A stretch of 64,000 nucleotides of DNA, taken from positions 806,001 to 870,000 of the forward strand of contig CBDCNH010000011.1 of assembly GCA_965219015.1 (NCBI GenBank). The letters are read 5' to 3'. Position numbers and translations under genes: made by a program. The DNA is from CBDCNH01 sp965219015 (lineage in GTDB: Bacteria; Pseudomonadota; Alphaproteobacteria; Rhodobacterales; Rhodobacteraceae). Of the stretch, positions 15,287 to 23,606 are shown piece by piece. A model generated the notes under the pieces. The model did no database searches. It was not told the origin of the DNA and saw only the letters and a list, made by a program, of their open reading frames with translations. Numbering within the stretch: position 1 is the stretch's first letter; every line of letters begins with the position of its first letter.

Positions 15287-15978
15287 CGGCCCCGTTGGAA
15301 GGCAGCCTCACCAGGCAGGCCGTACTGCGCCGGGCCGAAGGGTCGCGAGACACGCCGGTCGGTCAAGGCTACGTCTACGTCCTGACGAACGAGGCCATGC
15401 CGGGGTATGTGAAGATCGGCCTGACCCGCCAGAACGAGGTGGCGAGCCGCATCCGGGAGCTCGACACCACGTCGGTTCCCCTGCCGTTCGAGCTCTACTT
15501 CGCGGCGCGCGTGCCCGATTGCGCCCGTCTCGAGCGGACGCTGTTCTTCGTCTTCGGCGACAGGCGGGCTCGTGCGCGCCGCGAGTTCTTTCGAGTCGAC
15601 CCCGCGCTGGTCAAGGCGATCATCGAGCTCGTCGCCATCGAGGACATCGCGCTCAGCGACGCCGAACAGTCCATTGCGCCCGAACAGCGCGAGGATATCG
15701 ACGCTGAAAGGCGCCGTCGCGAGGTTCGTACCTTCACCAGCATGGGCATTACGCTCGGCAGCGTCCTGACCTTCGCGAAGGATCCGACCATCACCTGCGA
15801 CGTCGTTTCGGCGCGGCGGGTCGCGTTTCAAGGCGAGGAGCTCAGCCCGTCCGCCGCCGCCCTCAAGGTCGTGCGCGCCTTGGGGTACGACTGGCGCTCG
15901 ATCAGCAGGATGGACCACTGGTGCGTCAAGGTCAGGCCGGTCAGCGAGCGCGATGGCAGCGGCGACGACCCCGGCTGA
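15283..15978 (+). CDS. GIY-YIG domain protein (T5orf172/DUF4357-like)
   Basis: The 231-residue protein has a GIY-YIG nuclease signature, GYVYVL...PGYVKIG at residues 29-46, then an arginine in ASRIRELDTTS near 57 and ELYFAARVPDCARLERTLF. This is the T5orf172/Mug113 branch. The C-terminal part (about 150-225), FTSMGITLGSVLTF...VVSARRVAFQGEELSPSAAA, resembles DUF4357-type domains found next to restriction or DNA-modifying modules. It starts at a GTG overlapping a 23-residue hydrophobic frame. It is probably a DNA-acting enzyme, but no partner methylase or restriction gene is nearby. Confidence 0.72.
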   Translation: MTAPLEGSLTRQAVLRRAEGSRDTPVGQGYVYVLTNEAMPGYVKIGLTRQNEVASRIRELDTTSVPLPFELYFAARVPDCARLERTLFFVFGDRRARARREFFRVDPALVKAIIELVAIEDIALSDAEQSIAPEQREDIDAERRRREVRTFTSMGITLGSVLTFAKDPTITCDVVSARRVAFQGEELSPSAAALKVVRALGYDWRSISRMDHWCVKVRPVSERDGSGDDPG

Positions 15979-16002
15979 CCGGCGTCAGGCCGTCTCAGAT
16001 GG

Positions 16003-16548
16003 CTAGAGGTCCGTCCCCGCCGGCTTGATGAGATATGCGCGCTCCGGGAGCCAGGGGTCGAGCTTCAGGGCCTCACGGAGAACGCCTTGTGCGGCGTCCA
16101 TGCGGCCGAGCGACATCAGCGACAGCGCCTTGCCGGACATCGCCGCCACGTGGTCGGGTGCGAGCTCGATGGCGCGGTCGAGGTCCTCGAGCGAGGTCGC
16201 GAAATCGCCGCGGAGGAAGGCCACGAAGGCGCGCTGGTTCCAGCCCTCGGCATAGTCCGGGCAATACGCCACCAGCGCGTCGAGCGCCTCGCGCGCGGCG
16301 TCGAAGTCGTAGGCCGCGCGCCGCTCCATGCCGCGGTCGAGAAGCGCCTGCGCCTTGCCGTCGGGGGCCGCGGACCAGAGCGCCCAGAGCCGGTTCGTCA
16401 GCACCCGCGCCGACCCTTCGTCGGGGGCCGCGCGGATCGCCGCCAGCACCTCGGCGCGTTCGGCGAGGTTGTCGGGCGGCGCGGGGCAGTCCTCGGCGAA
16501 CGCAGGGCCGGTGGCGAGGAGGAGGGCGAGGGCAAGGTCGAGGCGCAT
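16003..16548 (-). CDS. Exported TPR protein
   Basis: This is a 181-residue protein with an N-terminal signal peptide (cleavage near GPAFAED, residue 19). Tandem tetratricopeptide-type helices follow: YDFDAAREALDALVAYCPDY, RGDFATSLEDLDRAIELAPD and LGRMDAAQGVLREALKLDPW. TPRs mediate protein contacts, so it is likely a periplasmic scaffold. Two cysteines (in EDCPAPP and VAYCPDY) could form a disulphide. It is convergent with the GIY-YIG gene and has no operon partner. The specific role is unknown. Confidence 0.85.
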   Translation of the reverse strand: MRLDLALALLLATGPAFAEDCPAPPDNLAERAEVLAAIRAAPDEGSARVLTNRLWALWSAAPDGKAQALLDRGMERRAAYDFDAAREALDALVAYCPDYAEGWNQRAFVAFLRGDFATSLEDLDRAIELAPDHVAAMSGKALSLMSLGRMDAAQGVLREALKLDPWLPERAYLIKPAGTDL

Positions 16549-16603
16549 CCACCAAAAATGGCACGCGCACGCCTCGCGTCAAGCGCGGCGCTGCAGCCCA
16601 CGC

Positions 16604-16956
16604 CGGCGTTCACGGAACCAAGCCCACGCCGCAGTCGGGGCCGCGCAGTGCGCGACCCGCCGTGCGCCCCCGCCCGGCCCCCGGCGCCGGCTCCGGCGGC
16701 AGGCGCATTGCACAACCCGTGTCGGCGCTCACGGTGCCAAGGCCATGCCGCAGCCAAGGCCGCGCAATGCGCGACCCGCCATGCGCCCCTGCCCGGCCCC
16801 CAGCGCCGGCTCCGGCGGCAGGCGCATGCACAACCCGTGTCGGCGCTTGCGGTGCCAAGCCCACGCCGCGGCCGCGGCCGCGCAGCGCGCGACCCGCCGT
16901 GCGCCCCTGCCCGGTCCTCCGCGCCGGCACCCGGCGGCAGGCGCATCGCACGGGTC
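16604..16956. repeat. 118-bp tandem repeat, three copies
   Basis: Units begin near 16604, 16723 and 16841 (periods 119 and 118). Each contains the blocks CGCGCAGTGCGCGACCCGCC (or close), TGCGCCCCTGCCCGGCCC and CCGGCTCCGGCGGCAGGCGC. A partial fourth start is seen near 16935. The array begins 56 bases beyond the start codon of the TPR gene. It is too short and lacks spacers for a CRISPR. Several frames are open through it because of its GC, but none looks like a protein. Confidence 0.85.
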
Positions 16957-17338
16957 CAGCGGCGCCCGTCCTGTAGGCCCGCCCGTGCCTCTTGGCACCG
17001 ATCGGTCCGGCCTGCGCCGCATGTCCCCGCCGCGCCGCCGCCTCGCGACGGAGCGCGTCGCTTCGCCGATCGGCACTCGGTCGCTGCCTGCCCCCATCGC
17101 AGCGGAGAGCGTCGCCGCGCCGATCGATCCGACCATCTCCGCGGCCCTCGCCGCCAAGCGAGTTCTAGAGCGCCAAAGCGCCGCGCCAACCGGCGCGGCC
17201 GTGCCCGCGACCATCGCCGTCCTGCGGCCCGCGTGACTGCGCCCGCGGCGCCGCTCGCGCCCGGCCCGCCGGCGCCCGTCCGGGGCGCGGCGCCATCGCC
17301 GCTTGACCCACCGCCGGCGATCCCCGACCGTCGCGCCC
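16957..17338. other. GC-rich gap with no recognised gene
   Basis: Between the tandem repeat and the rhomboid gene I see no frame with recognisable protein character, no hairpin terminator and no RNA gene. The rhomboid frame extends back to a TTG at 17303, but those extra residues do not look like protein. Confidence 0.5.
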
Positions 17339-18088
17339 GTGCTGCCGATCCGCGACCGCAACCCGTCCGTTGGCACCCCTTGGGTGACGATGGGGCTCAT
17401 CGTCGCCAACGCCACCGTCTTCCTCGCGCACTGGTCGGCCTGGGGCACGGTCCTCGGGCCCCTCCTTCACGCCACCCGCGCGGGCGCCATCGCCGAGCAG
17501 GAGTTCTTCCTGCAATGGGGCATGACGCCGGCGCGGCTCGCGGCGGGCTCCGGCTACGTGACGCTCCTCACCTCGATGTTCATCCACGGCGGCTGGCTCC
17601 ACATCGCCGGCAACATGCTCTTCCTGTGGATCTTCGGCGACAACCTCGAGGACGTGCTCGGCCGGGCGCGCTTCCTCCTCTTCTACCTCGCCTGCGGCAT
17701 AGCCTCGGCGCTGGTGCAGGCGCTTGCCGACCCCGGCTCGACGGCGCCGACCGTCGGCGCGTCGGGGGCCATCGCGGGCGTGCTCGGCGGCTATCTCCTC
17801 TTGTTCCCCCGCGCCAAGGTCGAGATCCTCATCATCTTCATCGTCTTCTTCCGCATCTTCGCGATCCCCGCGTGGATGATGCTCGGCCTGTGGTTCGGGC
17901 TCCAGCTCTGGGGCGGCGCGCGTGACGTCACCTCATCGGGCGGCATCGCCTACTGGGCACACACGGGCGGCTTCGTGATCGGCATGGCGCTGATCTGGCC
18001 GGCCTGGGCGGCGCGCGGCGGCCGGCGCAGCTGGTCACGCGATCCGGGAGCGAGCCGCTTGCGCGTGCCTTCGGTGCGGCGGCGCTGA
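17339..18088 (+). CDS. Rhomboid-family intramembrane serine protease
   Basis: This 249-residue membrane protein cleaves helices within the bilayer. The catalytic serine sits in GASGAIAGVLGGYLL and the partner histidine in AHTGGFVIG, the rhomboid dyad. HGGWLHIAGNMLFLWIFGDN is the conserved loop and helix with the WLH and N residues. Six or seven membrane spans are visible. A GTG at 17339 giving VLPIRDRNPSV is preferred because relatives begin this way; a TTG at 17303 would add 12 unconvincing residues. It stands alone behind a GC-rich repeat region. Substrates are unknown. Confidence 0.9.
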   Translation: MLPIRDRNPSVGTPWVTMGLIVANATVFLAHWSAWGTVLGPLLHATRAGAIAEQEFFLQWGMTPARLAAGSGYVTLLTSMFIHGGWLHIAGNMLFLWIFGDNLEDVLGRARFLLFYLACGIASALVQALADPGSTAPTVGASGAIAGVLGGYLLLFPRAKVEILIIFIVFFRIFAIPAWMMLGLWFGLQLWGGARDVTSSGGIAYWAHTGGFVIGMALIWPAWAARGGRRSWSRDPGASRLRVPSVRRR

Positions 18089-18242
18089 GGTTCGGCTGAT
18101 CCATGCGAGGCACTCGTACTCCGCCTTGGCCATCCCCGCGGCTGCACCAAACCCGTCGGCGTCGCGGCCCTTGTCGGCGGGCAGACCTCGCGCTTGACAG
18201 GGCTCCCGGCTGCGGCCCGACCACCGTCACGGGCCGTGGTCT

Positions 18243-18971
18243 CTACTGGACGGCTTCGCGGGTGCCGATCAGTCGCGCGTACTCGCGCTCCGGGACACCA
18301 TAGGACTGGTGCGCCTCCTCCTCGAGCCCGTCGCGGTCGAGGATCGTGATGCGGGCCCGCTCGGCGCGGATCATCCCTTTGCCCTCGAGCATGTGCGTCC
18401 CGACCGTCACCCCTGCGCGCCGGACGCCGAGCATGACGGACAAGAACTCGTGGGTCAGCTCCATCTCGTTGCCCTTGACGCGGTCGTGGCACATCAGGAG
18501 CCACCGGGCGAGCCGCTCCTCAAGCCGCGCCTGCCCGTTCGACAGCGCTGTCTGCGCCGTCTGCGTCATCATCGTCTGGGCATAGCGCAACAGATGGCGC
18601 TGCACGCTCGGCGCGTCGCCGAGGATCTTCTGCAACATCGCGGCCGGCAGCGCCAACGCGGAGCCCCCAACCTGCATCAGCGTCCGGTTCGCGGGCTGAT
18701 CGTCCCCCATCACGATGCTGATGCCGGACATGCCGTCGCGGCCGAAGAGCCCCGCCTCGATCTGCCGGTCGTCGCGGCCCGACGCGATCATCGAGCCGAC
18801 GCCGTCGGTGGGAAAGTAGACGGTCTCGATGGTCTCGAACGCCCGTTCGAGGATAGTCGTTCGCGGCAAGTCGACTGCAACCAGATGCGGCATCAGGCGC
18901 TCGGCATCGGCATCCGGCATGGTCGCGAGCAGATTGTTGTGTCCGACAGAACACAGGACCAGCTTCGCCAT
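18243..18971 (-). CDS. Crp/Fnr-family transcriptional regulator
   Basis: The 242-residue protein combines an N-terminal cyclic-nucleotide-type beta roll (residues about 15-130, with FPTDGVGSMIASGRDDRQIE and LFGRDGMSGISIVMG) and a C-terminal winged helix (LTHEFLSVMLGVRRAGVTVG). The cysteine cluster of FNR is absent, so it is not an iron-sulphur oxygen sensor. In this subgroup the effector is unknown. It has no neighbour in operon and is convergent with the rhomboid gene. Confidence 0.87.
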   Translation of the reverse strand: MAKLVLCSVGHNNLLATMPDADAERLMPHLVAVDLPRTTILERAFETIETVYFPTDGVGSMIASGRDDRQIEAGLFGRDGMSGISIVMGDDQPANRTLMQVGGSALALPAAMLQKILGDAPSVQRHLLRYAQTMMTQTAQTALSNGQARLEERLARWLLMCHDRVKGNEMELTHEFLSVMLGVRRAGVTVGTHMLEGKGMIRAERARITILDRDGLEEEAHQSYGVPEREYARLIGTREAVQ

Positions 18972-19127
18972 TGGGGTCTCGGATTGGGGCGAGAGCGCAA
19001 TAGCGGTCTCTCAACCGAACGGGCCCTGTTCATCGCCTTCCGGTGTCATGACCGTACACCCGCGACCGGCGAATAGACACGACGGAAGTTGACTTGGTAC
19101 GGTCATCGCGATTTTTTTGGGCGGTCG

Positions 19128-19202
19128 TGGTGCCCGGGGGCGGATTTGAACCACCGACACGCGGATTTTCAATCCGCTGCTCTACCCCTGAGCTACCCGG
19201 GC
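19128..19202 (-). tRNA. tRNA-Phe (GAA)
   Basis: On the minus strand a full cloverleaf can be drawn. The acceptor is GCCCGGG/CCCGGGC, the D stem GCTC/GAGC, and the anticodon stem GCGGA/TCCGC with loop TTGAAAA (anticodon GAA). The T stem is GGTGG/CCGCC (one G-U-type pair), with loop TTCAAAT. Discriminator A and an encoded CCA follow, giving 75 bases in total. Confidence 0.97.
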
Positions 19203-19267
19203 GAACGAAGCGCTTGGGGCTTCGGGAGGCGGTTCTAGGCGAGGGGCCGTACCCTGTCCAGCGTCAA

Positions 19268-19441
19268 TCATACGTCGTCGGGGTCAGGCTTGACCGGCAC
19301 GTCGGGCGCATCATCGGACGGCTCGCCCGGGATCACGTAGCGGCCCGTGAGCCAGCGGCCGAGATCGACGTCCGCGCAGCGGCGCGAGCAGAACGGCCGA
19401 TACTCCGGGTGCGTCGGGCGTCGGCAGATCGGGCAGGTCAT
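19268..19441 (-). CDS. yacG: DNA gyrase inhibitor YacG
   Basis: This small zinc protein (57 residues) has the YacG ligands CPIC near residue 3 and FCSRRCADVDLGRWLTGRY. In Escherichia coli YacG binds GyrB and blocks DNA binding. The ATG overlaps the stop of the upstream RNase gene in ATGA, so it is translationally coupled as the last gene of infA-maf-rng-yacG. The acidic tail after IPGEP is typical. Confidence 0.92.
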   Translation of the reverse strand: MTCPICRRPTHPEYRPFCSRRCADVDLGRWLTGRYVIPGEPSDDAPDVPVKPDPDDV

Positions 19442-20475
19442 CGCAGGATCTCGCTCAGCGGCAGGCGGTCGCGCCGGCGCTGGATCTCGTAGTTGCCGAG
19501 CGGCGTCCAGCCCGCAAGCACGGTCTCGGTCGTATCCTGCCGGAACGCGGCCTGCAGCGCCTGTTCGACGCGCGCGCGGTCGCGCTTCGGATGCGGCGCG
19601 AAGTCGACCACGATCATTCCGCCGAAGCCGCGCAGGCGCAACTGCCTCGGCAGCGCGCGCGCGGCGGCGACCGATGCCTTGAGCGCCGCGGCAGGCGACG
19701 TGTCCGCTCCGGTATTGACGTCGACCGCAACGAGCGCGCGGGTGCGCTCGAGCGCCATTCCCGCGCCGCCGTCGAGGGCGACCTCGGGTCGGGCCAGGCC
19801 CGCGATCAGGGCATCGAGCCCGTGCCGCGCGAAGGCGCCCGGCGCGTCGTCGAGCGTGTCCGGTGCGGTCCATTCCTGCGCGGCCCGCGCCACCGCGTCC
19901 GGCCCGTCGAGGAGCCGCTCGGGGTCGCCGAGGCGGTCGCCGAGGAGCCGCTCGGCAAGGTCGCGCAGGGCGAGGACTTCGGCCGCGACATCGTCAGGGT
20001 CGGCCTCGGCCGCCGCCGAGCGCAGGATCAGGCCGAGGCTGTCGTCGGCGCCCGCCATGCCGTCCCGCCCCAGCGACGAGAGGCCGTCGCGGGCCGCGCC
20101 CTTGACCCGACGCGCCACGTTGATGCCGGGCGCCCCCGGCGTCACGATGGCATGGCGTCCGCGAACGAGGAGCCGCGTCGTCACCGGCACTGCCTTGCCG
20201 GGCTCGGCATAGCCCGTCACCTCGACGAGGAGGCACGCCCCCGGGGCGATGCCGCCCGGCGCGCGCAAGAAGCCCGTTCCGTGCGGGAGCCGGACGAACA
20301 TCCCGCCCTGCCTCTTCATCGGGCGATCCGCGACGGCGCGGAAGATCGTGCCCGGCAGCGGCCGCGCCGGGTCGTCGCCCGGATCGACGAAGAGGTCGTC
20401 GAGCGCGCCGTCCACCATGCGCGCGGCCGCCAGCCCCGCGCCGAGCCGGTCCACCGCCACGAGCGCGCCCCTCAC
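19438..20475 (-). CDS. rng: Ribonuclease E/G family protein
   Basis: This is a 345-residue endoribonuclease of the RNase E/G type, shorter than RNase G. The metal-binding aspartates lie in LVAVDVNTGADTS and GGMIVVDFAPHPKRD. An S1-like segment with GMFVRLPHGTGFLRAP is N-terminal. It starts at a GTG that overlaps the maf stop (GTGA). The zinc-link region of RNase E is not present, so it is likely the short alphaproteobacterial paralog rather than the degradosome enzyme. A longer open frame to 20616 is only an extension into maf. Confidence 0.87.
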   Translation of the reverse strand: MRGALVAVDRLGAGLAAARMVDGALDDLFVDPGDDPARPLPGTIFRAVADRPMKRQGGMFVRLPHGTGFLRAPGGIAPGACLLVEVTGYAEPGKAVPVTTRLLVRGRHAIVTPGAPGINVARRVKGAARDGLSSLGRDGMAGADDSLGLILRSAAAEADPDDVAAEVLALRDLAERLLGDRLGDPERLLDGPDAVARAAQEWTAPDTLDDAPGAFARHGLDALIAGLARPEVALDGGAGMALERTRALVAVDVNTGADTSPAAALKASVAAARALPRQLRLRGFGGMIVVDFAPHPKRDRARVEQALQAAFRQDTTETVLAGWTPLGNYEIQRRRDRLPLSEILR

Positions 20476-21035
20476 GGCACGTGGCCCGCGGCGGCGAGCA
20501 GCGTCGCGGTCTCGGCAAGCGGGAGCCCGACGATGCCGCTGAACGAGCCCTGGATCCACGTCACGAATGCGGCGGCGCGGCCCTGGATCGCATAGCCGCC
20601 CGCCTTGCCCCGCCACTCGCCGGTGGCGAGGTACGCGCGCGTCTCGGCGGCGGACAGGCGCTTGAGCTTCACGTCGCTGACCACGCAGCGCTCCCAGACG
20701 CGCGGACCGCGGCGCACCACGACGGCGGTGAAGACCTTGTGCCGACGGCCGCCGAGCAGCGCCAGGAACGCCTCCGCTTCCCCGGCGTCCGCCGGTTTGC
20801 CGAGGATGCGACGACCGACGGCGACCGTCGTGTCGGCGGTAAGCACGATATCGGAGGGCTCGGAGGCCACGGCGGTGGACTTCTCGTGCGCCATCCTGAG
20901 ACAGTAGAGGCGCGGGATCTCGGCGTCGCGGGGCGTCTCGTCGATCGCGGCGGGGCGCACATGATCGGGGATGACGCCGATTTGGGCCAGAAGGTCGCGC
21001 CGCCTTGGGCTCTCGGAGCCGAGAACCAGCGCCAC
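20472..21035 (-). CDS. maf: Maf-like nucleoside triphosphate pyrophosphatase
   Basis: This 187-residue house-cleaning enzyme hydrolyses modified or excess NTPs to NMPs. The N-terminal motif is LGSESPRRRDLL, the catalytic Asp lies in VLTADTTVAVGRRILGKP, and the base-binding segment is GKAGGYAIQGRAAAFV. The GTG start follows immediately on the infA stop codon, and its own stop overlaps the rng start. The QGRAA motif points to the YhdE-type (dTTP/UTP) rather than the YceF-type specificity, as far as I recall. Confidence 0.93.
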   Translation of the reverse strand: MALVLGSESPRRRDLLAQIGVIPDHVRPAAIDETPRDAEIPRLYCLRMAHEKSTAVASEPSDIVLTADTTVAVGRRILGKPADAGEAEAFLALLGGRRHKVFTAVVVRRGPRVWERCVVSDVKLKRLSAAETRAYLATGEWRGKAGGYAIQGRAAAFVTWIQGSFSGIVGLPLAETATLLAAAGHVP

Positions 21036-21254
21036 CTACCGGAAGCGGTAGTTGATGCGGCCCTTGGTGAGGTCGTAGGGCGTCATCGCGACCTGGACGC
21101 GGTCTCCGGCGAGCACCCGGATCCGGTTCTTGCGGAGCTTGCCGGCAGTATGGGCGATGATCTCATGGCCATTCTCCAGCTCGACCCGAAATGTCGCGTT
21201 CGGCAGCAATTCCTTCACGACGCCCGGAAACTCGAGCAGTTCTTCCTTGGCCAT
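21036..21254 (-). CDS. infA: Translation initiation factor IF-1
   Basis: The 72-residue S1-type OB fold begins MAKEELLEFPGVVKELLPNA and ends YDLTKGRINYRFR, essentially the textbook IF-1. It blocks the ribosomal A site during initiation. The internal ATG at 21254, with GAGAGGGA upstream, is chosen over an in-frame ATG four codons earlier. It heads the operon infA-maf-rng-yacG. Confidence 0.97.
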   Translation of the reverse strand: MAKEELLEFPGVVKELLPNATFRVELENGHEIIAHTAGKLRKNRIRVLAGDRVQVAMTPYDLTKGRINYRFR

Positions 21255-21388
21255 GGTCCCTCTCAAGCGGCCGCCATCGCGCGGTGCGGGCAGCCCCGTA
21301 GATGCGCCGGATCGGGGAAAGGTTCAAGGGCGGGTGGCTCTACCCATGCTCATTGTGGCCGAAACAAGGCAAACGACCCGGACAGGGC

Positions 21389-21850
21389 TCAAGGCCGGGC
21401 GAGCGCCGGGCCGAAGCGGGCGAGCATCCAGGCGGCGATCTGGTCGCGGGTCTGGCGGTAGGCGGCGAGCCGGGCCTCGCGGCCCTCGCCGAGGCCGGTC
21501 GGGTCGAGGACGGGCCAGTACTCGACCGCGAGATCGTAGCAGCGCGTGAGGTCGAGCGCGCGGCGCTGGCTCGCGGGGGACAGCGCCACCACGAGGTCGA
21601 ACCCCCCGAGGTCGTCGCCCCAGTCGCGCATTTCGTCGAAGCTGCGCGACCGGTGACGCGCGAGCTCGATGCCCAGCTCCTGACAGACCGCGATCGAGAA
21701 GCCGTCGATCTCCATGTCGTTGAAGACGCCCGCCGACTGCACGTAGGCGCGCTGGCCGTAGAGCTTCTTCATCAACCCCTCGGCCATCGGCGAGCGCACG
21801 GCGTTGTGGTCGCAGCAGAAAAGCACCGACGAGGGCAGCGGGCCGCTCAC
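21389..21850 (-). CDS. Low-molecular-weight protein tyrosine phosphatase family protein
   Basis: The 153-residue protein has the phosphatase loop CDHNAVR (C-X5-R) at residues 13-19, followed by SPMAEGLMKKLYG, and a later DP in VLDPTGLG that supplies the general acid. These fit the LMW-PTP fold, shared with arsenate reductases of the ArsC type. The redox cysteines needed for arsenate reduction are not obvious, so a phosphatase role is more likely. GTG start overlaps the preceding UPF0262 stop (GTGA). It is the last gene of the murA operon. Confidence 0.85.
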   Translation of the reverse strand: MSGPLPSSVLFCCDHNAVRSPMAEGLMKKLYGQRAYVQSAGVFNDMEIDGFSIAVCQELGIELARHRSRSFDEMRDWGDDLGGFDLVVALSPASQRRALDLTRCYDLAVEYWPVLDPTGLGEGREARLAAYRQTRDQIAAWMLARFGPALARP

Positions 21851-22314
21851 CGCAGACCCTGCCGGAGGACGCAGATGAGCGTGAAAAGGCGACGTGCCGT
21901 CACGATGTCGGTCTCGGCCTTGCCTTCGAGCCGCTCGAGGAGCACCCGCGCGCCCTCGTCGTGGATGCCGCGGCGGGCCATGTCGATGGCTTCGATCTGC
22001 CCCGCAGGCAGGCGCTGGACCGCCTCGAGGTAGCTCTGGCAGATCTGCGCGTAATCCTTGATCACCTGCGCGAAGGGTCCGAGCGAGAGGTGGAACGCCA
22101 CGACATGCGCGCCGTCCTCGGCGGCGATGTCGAACACGAGCCGCCCCTCGCGGATGCCGAGACCGACGCGGAACGGGCCGGCTGCGTCATGGGCCGGGAG
22201 CGCGAAGCGGTTTTCCTCCAGAAGGTCGTAGATCGCGACGCGGCGTTCCTGCTCGACGTCGGGGGATGGCGCCGCGAGGCCCTCGCCGTCGATGGTGATC
22301 GCCGCAATCCGCAT
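21847..22314 (-). CDS. UPF0262 family protein
   Basis: The 155-residue protein matches the UPF0262 family by EQERRVAIYDLLEENRFALP, LVFDIAAEDGAHVVAFHLSL, VIKDYAQICQSYLEAV and the near-invariant ending TARRLFTLICVL. It has no membrane segment or signal. The family is conserved next to hisD in alphaproteobacteria, but its function is not known. Start overlaps the hisD stop (TGATG) and its end overlaps the phosphatase start. Confidence 0.92.
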   Translation of the reverse strand: MRIAAITIDGEGLAAPSPDVEQERRVAIYDLLEENRFALPAHDAAGPFRVGLGIREGRLVFDIAAEDGAHVVAFHLSLGPFAQVIKDYAQICQSYLEAVQRLPAGQIEAIDMARRGIHDEGARVLLERLEGKAETDIVTARRLFTLICVLRQGLR

Positions 22315-23606
22315 CAGGGGTCGAGGCGTGCGCGGACCGAGGCCGCGTGCGCGTCGAGGCCTTCGGCGCGGGCGAGGCGGACCGCGGCGGGGCCGATGCG
22401 CGCGAGGCTCGTGGGGCTCATCGCGGCGAGCGTGGTGCGCTTCAGGAAGTCGAGGACCGAGAGCCCCGAGGCAAAGCGCGCCGCGCCCGCGGTCGGCAGG
22501 ACATGGTTCGGGCCGCCGACGTAGTCGCCGATGGCCTCGGGCGTGGACGCGCCGAGGAAGATCGCGCCGGCGTGGCGGATGCGGCGGGCGAGTGCTTCGG
22601 GGTCGGCGACGCAGAGCTGGAGGTGCTCAGGGGCGATGCGGTCGGCGAGGGCCGCGGCCTCGACCAGATCGCGCACGAGGATGACGGCGCCGTTGGTGCG
22701 CATCGCCGCGCCTGCGATGGCCGAACGAGGCAAGGTCGCGAGATGGCGCCCGAGGGCGACCGTCACGGCATCGGCAAGGTCTGCGTCGGTGCTGAGGAGA
22801 ATGGCCTGGGCCGAGGCGTCATGCTCGGCTTGCGCGAGAAGGTCGAGCGCCAGCCAGCCGGGATCATTGGCCGCGTCGGCGATCACCGTCACGTCGGATG
22901 GGCCCGCGATGCTGTCGATGCCGACGTGGCCGAACACCTGCCGCTTGGCCGCGGCGACCCAGGCGTTGCCGGGGCCGGTGATCTTGTCGACGCGCGCGAT
23001 GCTCTCGGTGCCGTAAGCCAGCGCCGCGATCGCCTGCGCGCCGCCGATGCGGTAGATCTCGTCGATCCCCGCAAGTTCGGCCGCCGCAAGGACGAGCGGG
23101 CTCAGCGCGCCGCCGGGCGTCGGCACGGCCATCGCCAGCCGGCGCACGCCCGCGACGCGCGCGGGAATTGCGTTCATCAGCACCGACGAGGGATAGCTCG
23201 CCGTCCCGCCCGGCACGTAGAGGCCCGCGGCATCCACCGGCGTCCAGCGCCAGCCGAGCCGCGCCCCGTCGGGATCGGTCCAGGACACGTCCTCGGGCAT
23301 CTGGCGGACGTGGTAGGCCCGGATACGCTCGGCGGCGAGCGCCAGCGCGGCGCGGTCGTCGGGGTCGGCGCGGGCGGCGCCCTCGGCGATCTCGCCCGCG
23401 GTCAGCCGAAGCGTGGCGGGCGTCACGTCGGTGCGATCGAGCCGTCGCGTCAGTGCCGCAAGCGCCGCGTCACCGCCGGTGCGGACCTCCGCGATGATCG
23501 CGGCCACGTCGCGGTCGAGGCCGGGCACAGCGCGCGAAGAGCGGTCGAGAAGCGCCGCGAAGGCCGCCTCGAAGCCGGGGTCGCGCGTATCGAGCCGCCG
23601 CGTCAT
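22314..23606 (-). CDS. hisD: Histidinol dehydrogenase
   Basis: This enzyme performs the last two steps of histidine synthesis, histidinol to histidine, with zinc and NAD. The 430-residue enzyme shows GLYVPGGTASYPSSVLMNAI, the nucleotide-binding IGGAQAIAALAYGT, ITGPGNAWVAAAKRQVFG, zinc-ligand region LLAQAEHDASAQAILL and APEHLQL. Length is normal. It is coupled by 4-base overlaps to both neighbours although these are not histidine genes, a typical alphaproteobacterial arrangement. Confidence 0.96.
   Translation of the reverse strand: MTRRLDTRDPGFEAAFAALLDRSSRAVPGLDRDVAAIIAEVRTGGDAALAALTRRLDRTDVTPATLRLTAGEIAEGAARADPDDRAALALAAERIRAYHVRQMPEDVSWTDPDGARLGWRWTPVDAAGLYVPGGTASYPSSVLMNAIPARVAGVRRLAMAVPTPGGALSPLVLAAAELAGIDEIYRIGGAQAIAALAYGTESIARVDKITGPGNAWVAAAKRQVFGHVGIDSIAGPSDVTVIADAANDPGWLALDLLAQAEHDASAQAILLSTDADLADAVTVALGRHLATLPRSAIAGAAMRTNGAVILVRDLVEAAALADRIAPEHLQLCVADPEALARRIRHAGAIFLGASTPEAIGDYVGGPNHVLPTAGAARFASGLSVLDFLKRTTLAAMSPTSLARIGPAAVRLARAEGLDAHAASVRARLDP

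Noticed and set aside
16604..16956. CRISPR array
   Set aside because: Units are contiguous, 118 bp long, with no unique spacers between short repeats and no cas genes nearby.
17303..17338. TTG start for the rhomboid gene
   Set aside because: The extra 12 residues do not resemble family starts; the GTG at 17339 gives the usual LPIRDRNP beginning.
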